From positions 1-64,000 of the forward strand of contig NZ_CAJKOX010000002.1 of the NCBI RefSeq assembly GCF_905201705.1: a DNA stretch of 64,000 nt, written 5' to 3'. The notes under the pieces were generated by a model, which was not told the origin of the DNA, did not search any database, and saw nothing but the letters and a program-made list of their open reading frames with translations. The translations under genes were made by a program, and so were the position numbers. This document shows positions 1 to 9,086 of the stretch, piece by piece. The stretch comes from an uncultured Marvinbryantia sp. Lineage in GTDB: Bacteria; Bacillota; Clostridia; Lachnospirales; Lachnospiraceae. Within the stretch, counting starts at the first letter, position 1. The number at the start of each line of letters is the position of its first letter.

Positions 1-108
1 GTGGTGGTTTTACGTACTTAGGGCTAGCCGCCGCGCTAGCGGCTTGGTACAATGAAAGGAGAAAGGCCGGTGCGCCGGTTATCACAGAAAGAAAATGAGG
101 GAGCGGTT

Positions 109-1575
109 ATGCAGCAGGAGCTTGAGCGGATCACGCGTGTGATTGGGGAGGGACCCTACCGCGACGACTGGGAGTCGCTTGCAGGAATGGAGATGCCTGC
201 ATGGTTCGGACGGGAGAAGTTCGGGATTTTTATTCACTGGGGGCTTTACAGCATTCCGGCACACAATAATGAGTGGTATTCCCGCAATATGTATATTCGG
301 AATAAGGAGGAGTGGGAGTATCATCGGCGGACATACGGCGATCATACCGTATTTGGCTACAAGGATTTCATTCCGTTGTTTCGGGCGGAAAAATTCTGCC
401 CGGACGAGTGGGCGGAGCTTATCAAAGCGTCCGGCGCGCGCTACGTATTTCCGGTGGCGGAGCACCACGACGGCTTTCAGATGTACAAAAGCCGTATTTC
501 CTGCTGGAATGCGTATGAGATGGGACCGCGCCGCGATATCCTCGGCGAGCTGAAGGAAGCCGTAAAGGCGCAGGGACTTCACTTCTGCACGTCCTCGCAC
601 CGGGCGGAGCACTGGTTTTTTATGGGACACGGAAAGGAATTTCCAAGCGATGTAAAAGAACCGCTTCGGCGCGGCGATTTTTACTGGCCGGCGATGGAGG
701 AGCCGGACAATCAGAGCCTCCAAAGTCAGCCGTATCCGGACGAAGAATTTCTGCAGGACTGGCTTTTGCGCACCTGCGAGCTGATCGATCATTATCAGCC
801 GGAGCTTCTGTATTTCGACTGGTGGATTCAGCACGAAGCGTTTAAGCCGTACCTGAAAAGGGTGGCTGCCTATTATTATAATAGAGGAAAAGCCTGGGGA
901 ATGCCGACGGCGATCTGCTACAAGCACGACGCGATGATGTTCGGAAGCGGCATCCCGGAGGTAGAGCGAGGGACGTTTCGCGAACCGAAGCCGTATTTGT
1001 GGCAGACGGACACCTCTATTGCCCGCAATTCTTGGTGTTACACGGATACGCTGGAATACCGGACGGCGGAGGAAATTCTGCGCCTTCTGATCGAGGCGGT
1101 CAGCAAAAACGGAAATATGCTGCTGAATATCGGACCGCGCGGGGACGGCAGTATCCCGGAGACGGACCAGAAAATTCTGCGCGGGATTGGCGCCTGGCTG
1201 AAGGTGAACGGCGAGGCAGTTTATCATAGCCGTGTGTGGCGCGTGAGCGCGGAGGGACCGACGCAGGCGGCGGAGGGGCAGTTTGCCGACATGAAGCCCC
1301 TGCGGTATACGGAGCAGGATTTTCGTTTCACGGCGCGCGGCGACAGCGTGTATGTATTTGTAATGCGATATCCACAGTCCGGCTGCCTTACGGTGCGTTC
1401 CCTGCGCGATGCAAGGGATCAGAATCTGCCGGAATTTCACGGGCTGATCAAGCATGTATCGCTGCTGGGGGAGCGGGAAAATATATCCTGGCATACAGAT
1501 GGCGACGGGCTGCACGTAAAAATACCGCTGCGGCAGCAGACGCTCCCGGCAGTACTGCGTGTGAAGATGAAGTAG
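109..1575 (+). CDS. alpha-L-fucosidase, GH29
   Basis: Retaining exo-glycosidase that releases terminal alpha-L-fucose from oligosaccharides. Seen: FGIFIHWGLYS early, AEHHDGF at about residue 117, the probable nucleophile Asp237 in LLYFDWW, and GNMLLNIGPRGDG closing the TIM barrel, followed by a short beta domain; 488 aa, usual for the family. No signal peptide is visible, so it probably acts in the cytoplasm on imported sugar. Three in-frame starts exist: ATG 52 without a ribosome site, GTG 70 with AAAGGAG 8 nt upstream, and ATG 109 with GAGGGAG about 6 nt upstream. I chose 109 because family similarity begins just after it; GTG 70 remains possible. It leads a run with a two-component system and an ABC importer, which suggests use of fucosylated oligosaccharides. 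The fucosyl linkage cannot be read from the sequence. Confidence 0.88.
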   Translation: MQQELERITRVIGEGPYRDDWESLAGMEMPAWFGREKFGIFIHWGLYSIPAHNNEWYSRNMYIRNKEEWEYHRRTYGDHTVFGYKDFIPLFRAEKFCPDEWAELIKASGARYVFPVAEHHDGFQMYKSRISCWNAYEMGPRRDILGELKEAVKAQGLHFCTSSHRAEHWFFMGHGKEFPSDVKEPLRRGDFYWPAMEEPDNQSLQSQPYPDEEFLQDWLLRTCELIDHYQPELLYFDWWIQHEAFKPYLKRVAAYYYNRGKAWGMPTAICYKHDAMMFGSGIPEVERGTFREPKPYLWQTDTSIARNSWCYTDTLEYRTAEEILRLLIEAVSKNGNMLLNIGPRGDGSIPETDQKILRGIGAWLKVNGEAVYHSRVWRVSAEGPTQAAEGQFADMKPLRYTEQDFRFTARGDSVYVFVMRYPQSGCLTVRSLRDARDQNLPEFHGLIKHVSLLGERENISWHTDGDGLHVKIPLRQQTLPAVLRVKMK

Positions 1576-1703
1576 AGGGCTGGCGGAGCTATGTGCGGGA
1601 AAATGGGGCTGCGGTGCCACGTGCGGAGAAAAAAGGATCTGCGGTGCTGTATGCGGGGAAGACGGATTTGCAGGGATGAGGAAAAGAACGTGTGGGAGGA
1701 AGC

Positions 1704-3506
1704 ATGGAGAAGATAAAAGCCGGATTTCAGAAGATCATTGGGAAAATTCTCGGAATGAAGCTGCGCTACCGTATGGTGCTTCTGTATCTGCTGGGCGGAG
1801 CGCTGCCTTCCCTCTGCATCGGAGTGTATCTGATCAGCGGCTCGAAGCGCACTTTGACGGATCAGGCGAAAACCGCCGAGGTCACGGAGATGGAGATGGT
1901 ACGCCAGCAGACGCAGGAGCTTTTGTCCACGGTTTCTATGGTGTCAAAATATTTTTTCTTCGATGAAAAGCTGGAAAATATTGCGGCGAAGGAATACACA
2001 GATTACCAGGAGATGGTAAATGATTTCCGCGATTATACCGCTTTTACGCAGTATGGAAATTATTACAACAATCGCATCTCGTGGATCAGCGTATATATGG
2101 AGAACGATACCCTGCGGGGAAATTCTCATTTTGTGAAGGTGGACGACGAAATCCGGGAGCAGGAGTGGTACCAGGCGGCGAAAAATAAAAAGGGCGGCGC
2201 GATCTGGCAATATCTGAGAATGGATACGGAGGGGTATGAGAGCCTTACGCTCACGCGTCTGATACGGACAAAAAAGGGTGAGGAGGTCGGCGTGCTGGTA
2301 GTGTATATCCGTCCGGGATATCTGACGGAAATTCTCGGAACGGGCGGCAGCGATGTGATGCTGGTGCTCAACGGCGAGACGATGGTGGCAAAAAGGACGG
2401 CAAACACGGTCGATTTTGCGGACATTTGCGAGCTGTTGCCGGAGCCGGACGGTGAGACGCACCAGTCTGATATCACAGTCGGAAGGGAAAAATATGTGCT
2501 TACATGTGCAGGCATTGAGATCCCGGAATCGGGGGACTGCATTCAGATTGTCAGCCTGCGCTCTCTGGACGAAATTCTTGAGGAAGTAGACAAGCAGAAT
2601 CGCGGCAGTATCATTATCTTTATGATGGGCGCCGGACTGTCTGTGATGATGATCATCGGCTTTTCCTGGTCGTTTGGAAAGCGCGTGGGGCAGTTCCACG
2701 AGCAGATGCAGCGCGCTGCGGCGGGCGAGTTTGATCTGGTCAGCACTCTGGGCGGCAGCGACGAAATCAGCGAGCTTTATGATTACCTGGGCACGATGAT
2801 TTCTGAGATCCGCAGGCTGCTCTCGGAGGTTTACCGCGAGCGGCTGCGCGCAGAGAAGCTGAAAACGGAACAGAAGGATGCAGAATACAAAATGCTTGCC
2901 AGCCAGATCAATCCGCATTTCCTCTATAATACGCTGGAGACAATCCGCATGAAAGCGAGGGTGAACGGACAGTACGATATCGAGCGCCTTGTAAAGATGC
3001 TTGCCAAAATTCTGCGCAAGAATATCCAGGCGGGCAGCCAGGACGTTACCCTGCAGATGGAAACCGATCTGATCGAGTGCTATCTGGAAATTCAGAAATA
3101 CCGTTTCGGAGAGCGCATACAGTATCAGATATACATCGAAAAGGATCTGGAGGAGTACCATGTATTTCCGCTGCTGATGCAGCCGATCGTGGAAAATTCC
3201 ATTATCCACGGTCTGGAGATCAAGGAGGGTATCGGACATATCGACATTACGGTTATCCGCCAGGATAAAAATGTGTGCATCACGATCCGGGACGATGGCG
3301 TCGGCATGGACCAAGAGACTTTGAAGAAGCTGCGCGAGAGCATGAATCGTGAGACGCAGACGAATAAGCACATTGGCGTAGGCAATGTGCACCGGCGTAT
3401 CCGCCTGCGGTACGGCGATGAATACGGTATACAGATAGACAGTACGCCGGGCGGCGGTACCACCGTGATCATTTTGCTGCCAGGGGAGGAGAAAAATCAT
3501 GTATAA
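1704..3506 (+). CDS. YesM-type sensor histidine kinase
   Basis: Membrane sensor kinase that responds to extracellular sugar or a binding-protein complex and phosphorylates the partner regulator encoded next. Seen: transmembrane helix at about residues 25-45, a roughly 250-residue extracytoplasmic sensor region, a second helix near 300-320, a HAMP-like linker, then the His_kinase domain with phospho-acceptor His405 in QINPHFLYNTLE, the N-box QPIVENSIIHGL and the G-box DDGVGM. ATG 1704 is preferred over GTG 1692 because GGAG at 1695 lies 5 nt upstream. The 3' end overlaps the regulator gene by 8 bp, so the pair is translationally coupled. Known for the family: YesM/YesN pairs control neighbouring lpl/msm-type ABC importers, which is the arrangement here. 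Confidence 0.9.
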   Translation: MEKIKAGFQKIIGKILGMKLRYRMVLLYLLGGALPSLCIGVYLISGSKRTLTDQAKTAEVTEMEMVRQQTQELLSTVSMVSKYFFFDEKLENIAAKEYTDYQEMVNDFRDYTAFTQYGNYYNNRISWISVYMENDTLRGNSHFVKVDDEIREQEWYQAAKNKKGGAIWQYLRMDTEGYESLTLTRLIRTKKGEEVGVLVVYIRPGYLTEILGTGGSDVMLVLNGETMVAKRTANTVDFADICELLPEPDGETHQSDITVGREKYVLTCAGIEIPESGDCIQIVSLRSLDEILEEVDKQNRGSIIIFMMGAGLSVMMIIGFSWSFGKRVGQFHEQMQRAAAGEFDLVSTLGGSDEISELYDYLGTMISEIRRLLSEVYRERLRAEKLKTEQKDAEYKMLASQINPHFLYNTLETIRMKARVNGQYDIERLVKMLAKILRKNIQAGSQDVTLQMETDLIECYLEIQKYRFGERIQYQIYIEKDLEEYHVFPLLMQPIVENSIIHGLEIKEGIGHIDITVIRQDKNVCITIRDDGVGMDQETLKKLRESMNRETQTNKHIGVGNVHRRIRLRYGDEYGIQIDSTPGGGTTVIILLPGEEKNHV

Positions 3507-5037
3507 AGTAATGATTATCGATGATGAGGAAATCGTGAGAATGGGCATCCGCGATTTGATCGACTGGGAGAAAGAGGGCTTTTGTATCTGCGCGGAGGGC
3601 AGGGACGGGCGCGACGGTCTGGAGAAGCTGCTGCAGTATGAGCCGGACGTTGCGCTGGTCGATATCAAAATGCCGGGGCTTTCCGGCATCGATCTGATCC
3701 GCGCTGCGCGGGAGAAAAACTATAATGGTTATTTTGTCATCCTCACCGGCTACTCGGAGTTTGAATTTGCAAAATCCGCGATCCAGCTTGGGGTGAAGGA
3801 ATATCTGCTAAAGCCGATCGATGAGGACGAGCTGACCGATATCATGCGCAAGCTTTATCGGGATATCTGCAAAAAGGAGGGCGAGCTTGCCTGGCACAGC
3901 AGCAACGAGGAAATTGCAAGGGAAGAGCTTCTGCGCCGGATTCTTCTCCGCCTGGAGAGCCGCGAAAAAATGGAGGAGCAGATGAAGCGGTACCAGATGG
4001 ATTATTCCGGTCCGGTGTTCTGCGCGGCAGTCATTTCCGATAAGGATCTGATGCCGGGAAATGAAAACCGCATTTTCACGGAAAAGGTGGAGGAGCTGCT
4101 TGGCAGCCGCGATCTGTGTGCGGACCGGGTGCTGATGGACAACTGCGTGGTGGCCATCCAGAAGGACATGGACTACCGGACGTGGGCGAATCTTCTGGCA
4201 CAGAAAAACGCCCGCATCGGAAAAAGATTCGGGCATGAGCTGGTAATCGCGGTCGGGCATAACGTGAGCAACTGGTATGATCTCACCCATTCCTATGAGT
4301 TCGCAAAATATCTGCTGGAGCATGAATTTCTGTTCGGAGGCTGCAGCGTGATGTCGATGGACACGATCGAGAACCAGGGTCACATTGCGGAAAATCCGTC
4401 CGTCGATTATTTCTGCATGCTGATCGAGGTGGGCGATATGGACGGCATCGCCAGGTGTGTGAAGCGGTTCCGGCAATACTGTCTCAAGGGCATGATGAAG
4501 GAGATGGATATCAAGATACAGGTAATGTATAACCTCATGCAGATACGTAACTGGGCAGAGAAAAAATACGAGGTGCAGAAGCTGGGACCATCGGATCTGA
4601 TGGAAAAAATTAACGGCGTGGAAAAGCTGGATGATCTGATGGAGGGCTACTGCGGCGCGCTGCAGGAGTTGTGTATTAAAGTGGGCTGCGCAGGTTCCGA
4701 TAATGTTATTAAGCGCATGTACTATTATATGGAGCGTAATTACGACAAGGATCTGCGGCTGGAGGCATTCTCCAAAATGTTCCACTATAATAGCAGCTAT
4801 CTTGGCAAGATTTTCCGCAAGGAAATGGGCGACAGCTTTAACAATATTCTGGATACCATACGCATCACAAATGCCAAGCGTCTGCTTGCCGAGACGGATC
4901 TGAAGGTACACCAGATATCGGAGCGCGTGGGCTACTCCAACATCGACTATTTCTACTTAAAATTTAAAAAATATGTGGGCATCAGTCCAAGAGAATACAA
5001 AAAACAGGTCGAAGCGCCTGATACAGAAACTGTATAA
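3499..5037 (+). CDS. YesN-type response regulator, AraC output domain
   Basis: Response regulator paired with the upstream kinase; it probably activates the importer operon that follows. Seen: receiver domain at residues 1-120 with acidic pocket DDEE, phospho-acceptor Asp55 in LVDIKMPG, and the conserved Lys in LLKPID; a long middle region typical of YesN proteins; and a C-terminal AraC-type double helix-turn-helix (about 405-505) ending in GYSNIDYFYLKFKKYVGISP. Length 512 aa is normal for the family. It overlaps the kinase gene by 8 bp. The target operator was not identified; the 213-bp gap before the permease gene is the natural place to look. Confidence 0.9.
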   Translation: MYKVMIIDDEEIVRMGIRDLIDWEKEGFCICAEGRDGRDGLEKLLQYEPDVALVDIKMPGLSGIDLIRAAREKNYNGYFVILTGYSEFEFAKSAIQLGVKEYLLKPIDEDELTDIMRKLYRDICKKEGELAWHSSNEEIAREELLRRILLRLESREKMEEQMKRYQMDYSGPVFCAAVISDKDLMPGNENRIFTEKVEELLGSRDLCADRVLMDNCVVAIQKDMDYRTWANLLAQKNARIGKRFGHELVIAVGHNVSNWYDLTHSYEFAKYLLEHEFLFGGCSVMSMDTIENQGHIAENPSVDYFCMLIEVGDMDGIARCVKRFRQYCLKGMMKEMDIKIQVMYNLMQIRNWAEKKYEVQKLGPSDLMEKINGVEKLDDLMEGYCGALQELCIKVGCAGSDNVIKRMYYYMERNYDKDLRLEAFSKMFHYNSSYLGKIFRKEMGDSFNNILDTIRITNAKRLLAETDLKVHQISERVGYSNIDYFYLKFKKYVGISPREYKKQVEAPDTETV

Positions 5038-5047
5038 AACAACGGAC

Positions 5048-5106
5048 AGTACCGGAAAAGATGTGAGCAAAATGACACGGCAACGCTTCTTCGGTACTTT
5101 TCTTTT
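5048..5106 (+). terminator. possible weak terminator after the response regulator
   Basis: AGTACCG (5048-5054) can pair with CGGTACT (5092-5098), followed by TTTCTTTT. The stem is only 7 bp with a 37-nt loop, so this is a weak candidate. If real, it separates the two-component genes from the importer. Confidence 0.3.
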
Positions 5107-5250
5107 AGACAATATGCAGAAAAAAACCCCCTCAGTTTTACCTTTTTGAGTAAAAACAAGAAAAATTCGGGTAAAATTGTAAATAATTTCAGGGTATTAA
5201 AAATTTCAGCAAATTTTTATAATATCTTTAGAAAAGGAGGGAGCGACACT

Positions 5251-6186
5251 ATGAGTAAAAAGAAAAAAGAACGTGTGGCGAAACAAAAATTCAGTCTTGC
5301 TCTGATGTGGAAACAGCGCTATCTGCTATTGATGTCTGTTCCGTTTCTGATCTGGCTGATCATCTTCAAGTACGTACCACTTTGGGGCTGGACGATGGCA
5401 TTCCAGGAGGTAAAGCCAAATTCCTTCGCACTTCCGATATGGGAGCGGAAATTTGTAGGCTTTGACAACTTCATCAAGGCGTTTACCGACCGTCTGTTTC
5501 CACAGACAATGATCAACACCATCGCGATCAGTATCATCGGCATCGCGCTTGGCACCTTCGCGGCGATCGTATTTGCATTGCTGCTGAACGAAATCTGCTT
5601 TAGCAGATTCAAAAAAGTGACACAGACGATTTCGTATCTTCCGCATTTTGTATCCTGGGTTATCATCGCCAGCATTGCAAAGATGCTGCTGAATGACGGC
5701 GGTGCGATCGATACGCTGCTCAATACGAAGCTGCATCTGATGTCAACGAATTCCCCCATGTTCTGGGTAGTTGTATGTCTCATCAATGTCTGGAAAGAGG
5801 TTGGATGGGATGCGATCGTTTATCTTTCCGCGATGGCAGGTATCGACAAAGGGCTTTACGAGGCGGCGGAGGTGGACGGCGCAAACCGTTTCCAGAGAAT
5901 GTGGCACATCACCCTGCCGGGTATCAAGCCGACCGTTATCGTACTGCTGATCATGAGCGTCGGAAGCGCGCTGAACGTTGGAATGGAGCGTCAGATGCTT
6001 CTGTCAAACGGTATCGTGCAGGATCATGCGATGGTTCTTTCCTGGTTCGCATATGTCCGCGGCATCGGCGCAAACAATTACGGTCTTGGTACTGCGATCG
6101 GTATGTTCCAGTCTGTAGTCGGTGTTATCCTACTGCTGATCGCAAATAAAATAGCCGGTATGCTCGGCGAGAGCAAGCTGATATAG
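5251..6186 (+). CDS. ABC sugar importer permease, LplB/YteP type
   Basis: Integral membrane subunit of a CUT1-type carbohydrate ABC importer. Seen: a lysine-rich N-terminus, six predicted transmembrane segments, and the EAA loop YEAAEVDGANRFQRMWHI that docks the ATPase; 311 aa. ATG 5251 is chosen because AAAGGAGG (5233-5240) lies 10 nt upstream; the in-frame extension to 5146 has no ribosome site and translates AT-rich upstream DNA. It pairs with the next permease and the binding protein after it. No ATPase gene is present, so a shared MsmK/UgpC-type ATPase encoded elsewhere must energise it (inference from how this family works). Confidence 0.9.
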   Translation: MSKKKKERVAKQKFSLALMWKQRYLLLMSVPFLIWLIIFKYVPLWGWTMAFQEVKPNSFALPIWERKFVGFDNFIKAFTDRLFPQTMINTIAISIIGIALGTFAAIVFALLLNEICFSRFKKVTQTISYLPHFVSWVIIASIAKMLLNDGGAIDTLLNTKLHLMSTNSPMFWVVVCLINVWKEVGWDAIVYLSAMAGIDKGLYEAAEVDGANRFQRMWHITLPGIKPTVIVLLIMSVGSALNVGMERQMLLSNGIVQDHAMVLSWFAYVRGIGANNYGLGTAIGMFQSVVGVILLLIANKIAGMLGESKLI

Positions 6187-6201
6187 AAGGGGGAGCGCAA
6201 A

Positions 6202-7098
6202 ATGGCAAGAAAGAAAAAAGAGGCAGAAATGATTACTGCAAAGCGCGCAGGTGCATTTGACTACGTGCTGCTGGTGTTCTTTCTGTTTGTGATATTTATT
6301 ACACTGTACCCGTTTTTAAATGTGCTTGCGATTTCCTTCAACGACCCGATGGATACGATGAGAAATGTAAACTTCATCATCCCGCGTAAGTTTACTTTAA
6401 GCAACTACATTTACATATTCACGGAAAATAATCTGATGAGCCCGTTCATGATGTCGATTGCGAGAACCTTAATCGGTACGGCGGCAGGCGTGATCTGCAC
6501 GGCAATGATCAGCTACGTGCTCAGCAGAACGGATTTTTACTTTGTAAAACCGTTCACCGTAATCTTTGTTATCACGATGTATGTGAGCGGCGGCATGGTT
6601 CCAGAATACCTGCTGCTGATGAGAACTTTAAAGATGGGCAACAGCTTTGCCGTATACATTATACCGGGACTTGTCTGGGTATACAATATTATCCTGACGC
6701 GTTCCTTCATTTACGGTCTGCCGATGGCGCTGCAGGAGGCGGCGAAGATAGACGGCGCGAACGACTTTGTTATCTGGGCAAAGATTATTCTTCCGCTCTG
6801 CAAACCGGTGCTTGCAACGGTGGCGCTGTTCGTGGCGGTCGGACAGTGGAACTCCTTCATGGACACTTATCTGTATGCGAGAGAGCTGCCGACTTTGCAG
6901 TATGTGCTGTACGAGATTATGGAGCAGGCGACGATCAAGATCGATCCGCATGCGGCAAACCAGATGACCAGCGCGGTGTCCCCGCTGTCGGTTCGTATGG
7001 CGATCACAATCGTGGCAACCGTTCCGATCCTGATCGTATATCCGTTCCTGCAGAAATACTTCGTAGGCGGCATGACCGTCGGCGCGGTAAAAGACTGA
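6202..7098 (+). CDS. ABC sugar importer permease, LplC/YtcP type
   Basis: Second membrane subunit of the same importer, 15 bp after the first permease with GGGGGAG as ribosome site. Seen: six predicted helices, the EAA loop QEAAKIDGANDFVIWAKI, and the family ending KYFVGGMTVGAVKD. YtcP/LplC-type permeases usually partner large (about 500-residue) binding proteins, and a 546-aa binding protein follows. The specific sugar cannot be deduced from the permease; the neighbouring fucosidase, alpha-xylosidase and beta-glucosidase point to a branched plant oligosaccharide. Confidence 0.9.
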   Translation: MARKKKEAEMITAKRAGAFDYVLLVFFLFVIFITLYPFLNVLAISFNDPMDTMRNVNFIIPRKFTLSNYIYIFTENNLMSPFMMSIARTLIGTAAGVICTAMISYVLSRTDFYFVKPFTVIFVITMYVSGGMVPEYLLLMRTLKMGNSFAVYIIPGLVWVYNIILTRSFIYGLPMALQEAAKIDGANDFVIWAKIILPLCKPVLATVALFVAVGQWNSFMDTYLYARELPTLQYVLYEIMEQATIKIDPHAANQMTSAVSPLSVRMAITIVATVPILIVYPFLQKYFVGGMTVGAVKD

Positions 7099-7117
7099 TG
7101 CGATATTAATAAGTCAA

Positions 7118-7140
7118 AAAGCCCGCGGTGACGGGGCTTT
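7118..7140 (+). other. intercistronic hairpin before the binding-protein gene
   Basis: AAAGCCC (7118-7124) pairs with GGGCTTT (7134-7140) in the 63-bp gap between permease and binding protein. There is no real T-tract, so it is more likely an mRNA processing or stabilising stem than a terminator. Such stems often let the binding protein be made in excess over its permeases. Confidence 0.4.
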
Positions 7141-7161
7141 ATAGTAGAAAGGAGAATAACT

Positions 7162-8802
7162 ATGAGAAACAAAACATTGAGACGTGCAGGCGCACTTGTA
7201 CTGGCAGCAGCGACCGCAGCATGCAGCTTTTCCATCCCGGCGATGGCGGAAGGCGGAGATGTCATTGAACTGACATTCTACAATGCGGACGGACAGGAGG
7301 ATCCGTGGACAGATCCGGTGGCGGAGGCGATCACGGCGGCAACCGGCGTGAAGCTGAAAACGGATTACCCGGTAAGCTCCGACGACCAGAAGATCGCACT
7401 GATGATCGCAGAACAGAACTTCCCGGATATGATCTATGCAAAGGGCGACGCACAGAGCCTGATCGACGCGGGCGCGCTGATTGACCTTACCGATCTGATT
7501 GAAGAGTATGGTCCGAACATCAAGAAGATGTACGGCGAAGAGTTTGACAAGCTGAAATATTCTGTAGACGATCCGTCCATCTATCAGCTTTCCTCCTATG
7601 CGATCGGCGGAACCGTATTCAAGAGCGCGGGTACCGCGCAGCTGCAGTGGGATGTGCTCGCTGAGAATGACTATAAGATCCCGGAGACGCTGGATGAGTT
7701 TGAGGCGATGCTGAAGAGCTACATTGAGGCGCATCCGCAGACGGACGACGGCATGGATACCATTGGAATTTCCCTGTCCACCTCCGACTGGCACTGGATG
7801 ATCACGCTTGGAAATCCGGCAGGCTATATCGCAGACGGCGCGCCGGACAACGGACAGTGGCTGATCGATGACGAGTACAATGCAACATATAAATTCCGTT
7901 CCGAAAAAGAGAGGGAATACTTCAGATGGCTGAACAGAATGTACAATGAGGGTATTCTTGATCCGGAATTTGCAACGCAGACACATGAGGACTATATTGC
8001 AAAGATCGCTTCCGGACGCGTACTTGCACTGCTTGATACAGACTGGGATTACCAGGATGGCGAGAAGGTGCTGATCGCGGACGGCAAACTTGGCAAGACC
8101 TATGCTCCGCTTCCACTGACAATGGACGCAGATACAAAGTGCCCGACACTGATGTATCAGGGTCTTACCACCGGACAGGGCGTCGGCATCACGACCGCAT
8201 GCGAAGATCCGGTAGCAGCAATCAAATTCCTTGATTTCCTTTGCTCCGATGAAGGACAGGTACTGGTCAACTGGGGTATCGAAGGAGAAAACTATCTCGT
8301 AGATGAGAACGGGGTGCGCTATCGTACGCCGGAAGAAGTGGAATACGCAAATTCCGATAAGGATTATGCAAAGAAAACCGGCGTTGGCTTCCACGCATAT
8401 CCGTTCCCGGTTTACGGTGCCGGCGTGCTCGACGAAACCGGCAGCACCTACACAACCGTAAGCAGAGACGCTGTGATCGCTGAGTACAACGATGCGCAGA
8501 AGGCTGGCTGCGAGGCATGGGGCGTGGATCTTCTGCTGGATGTATTCCCGCAGGCGGATGAGTTTGAGATACCGAAGTATTCTCCGGTATGGGCATACGC
8601 AAAACCGGCGGAGTTCGACGAAATCGGCGACCAGCTCGATGAGATCGCATGGTCCTCTCTGATCAGCTGCATCATCGGAAGCGAAGACCAGTTCGACGCA
8701 AACTACGACGAAATGCTGGCGGAGCTTGAGGGCGTTGGCATGGCAGACGCAGAAGCAATGCTCACGGAGATCGTAAAAGAGAGAGTATCGCTGGTAGAGT
8801 AA
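7162..8802 (+). CDS. extracellular solute-binding protein (LplA-like) of the sugar importer
   Basis: Captures the oligosaccharide outside the cell and delivers it to the two upstream permeases. Seen: a signal peptide (MRNKTLRR, hydrophobic core, Ala-rich end with a likely cut after AMA); a Cys in ATAAC could be a non-canonical lipobox, which would tether the protein. The mature part begins with a family-1 fold segment (IELTFYNADGQEDPW), and YAKGDAQSLIDAGALIDLTDL is typical of the cluster. Length 546 aa fits the LplA/YtcQ subgroup. Ribosome site AAAGGAG precedes ATG 7162. The gene ends the operon, with a strong terminator straight after it. Confidence 0.88.
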   Translation: MRNKTLRRAGALVLAAATAACSFSIPAMAEGGDVIELTFYNADGQEDPWTDPVAEAITAATGVKLKTDYPVSSDDQKIALMIAEQNFPDMIYAKGDAQSLIDAGALIDLTDLIEEYGPNIKKMYGEEFDKLKYSVDDPSIYQLSSYAIGGTVFKSAGTAQLQWDVLAENDYKIPETLDEFEAMLKSYIEAHPQTDDGMDTIGISLSTSDWHWMITLGNPAGYIADGAPDNGQWLIDDEYNATYKFRSEKEREYFRWLNRMYNEGILDPEFATQTHEDYIAKIASGRVLALLDTDWDYQDGEKVLIADGKLGKTYAPLPLTMDADTKCPTLMYQGLTTGQGVGITTACEDPVAAIKFLDFLCSDEGQVLVNWGIEGENYLVDENGVRYRTPEEVEYANSDKDYAKKTGVGFHAYPFPVYGAGVLDETGSTYTTVSRDAVIAEYNDAQKAGCEAWGVDLLLDVFPQADEFEIPKYSPVWAYAKPAEFDEIGDQLDEIAWSSLISCIIGSEDQFDANYDEMLAELEGVGMADAEAMLTEIVKERVSLVE

Positions 8803-8815
8803 TTTTTAAAGCAGC

Positions 8816-8845
8816 GGGGGAATCCGAAATGGATTCCTCCTTTTT
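8816..8845 (+). terminator. intrinsic terminator of the importer operon
   Basis: Stem GGGGGAATCC / GGATTCCTCC (8816-8825 with 8831-8840), loop GAAAT, followed by TTTTT. Pairing is near perfect and it lies 14 bp after the binding-protein stop. Confidence 0.85.
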
Positions 8846-8955
8846 ACGCCGCTGGCACAGTAATAGCCGCTGGTTTACATATCATATGATTTATAAAAAT
8901 GACTTGCACAATTTGAAATCTCATATTATAATTTATATGCAACAAGAAAATAATA

Positions 8956-8984
8956 TTGACTTCTGCTGCTTCCTGTGATATAGT
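8956..8984 (+). promoter_or_regulatory. sigma-A promoter for the Rpn-type nuclease gene
   Basis: TTGACT (8956-8961), 17-bp spacer, TATAGT (8979-8984). It lies about 100 bp upstream of the nuclease start and after the importer terminator, so this gene is its own transcription unit. Confidence 0.65.
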
Positions 8985-9086
8985 GTTTTTAACGAAAGCG
9001 TGCTAATCTGTAGTTTCTGGATTACAATTCAAAGCCGTTCGGCTGCACATTTCAGAAAAATACTATAAAAAACAGGAGGATGGAAA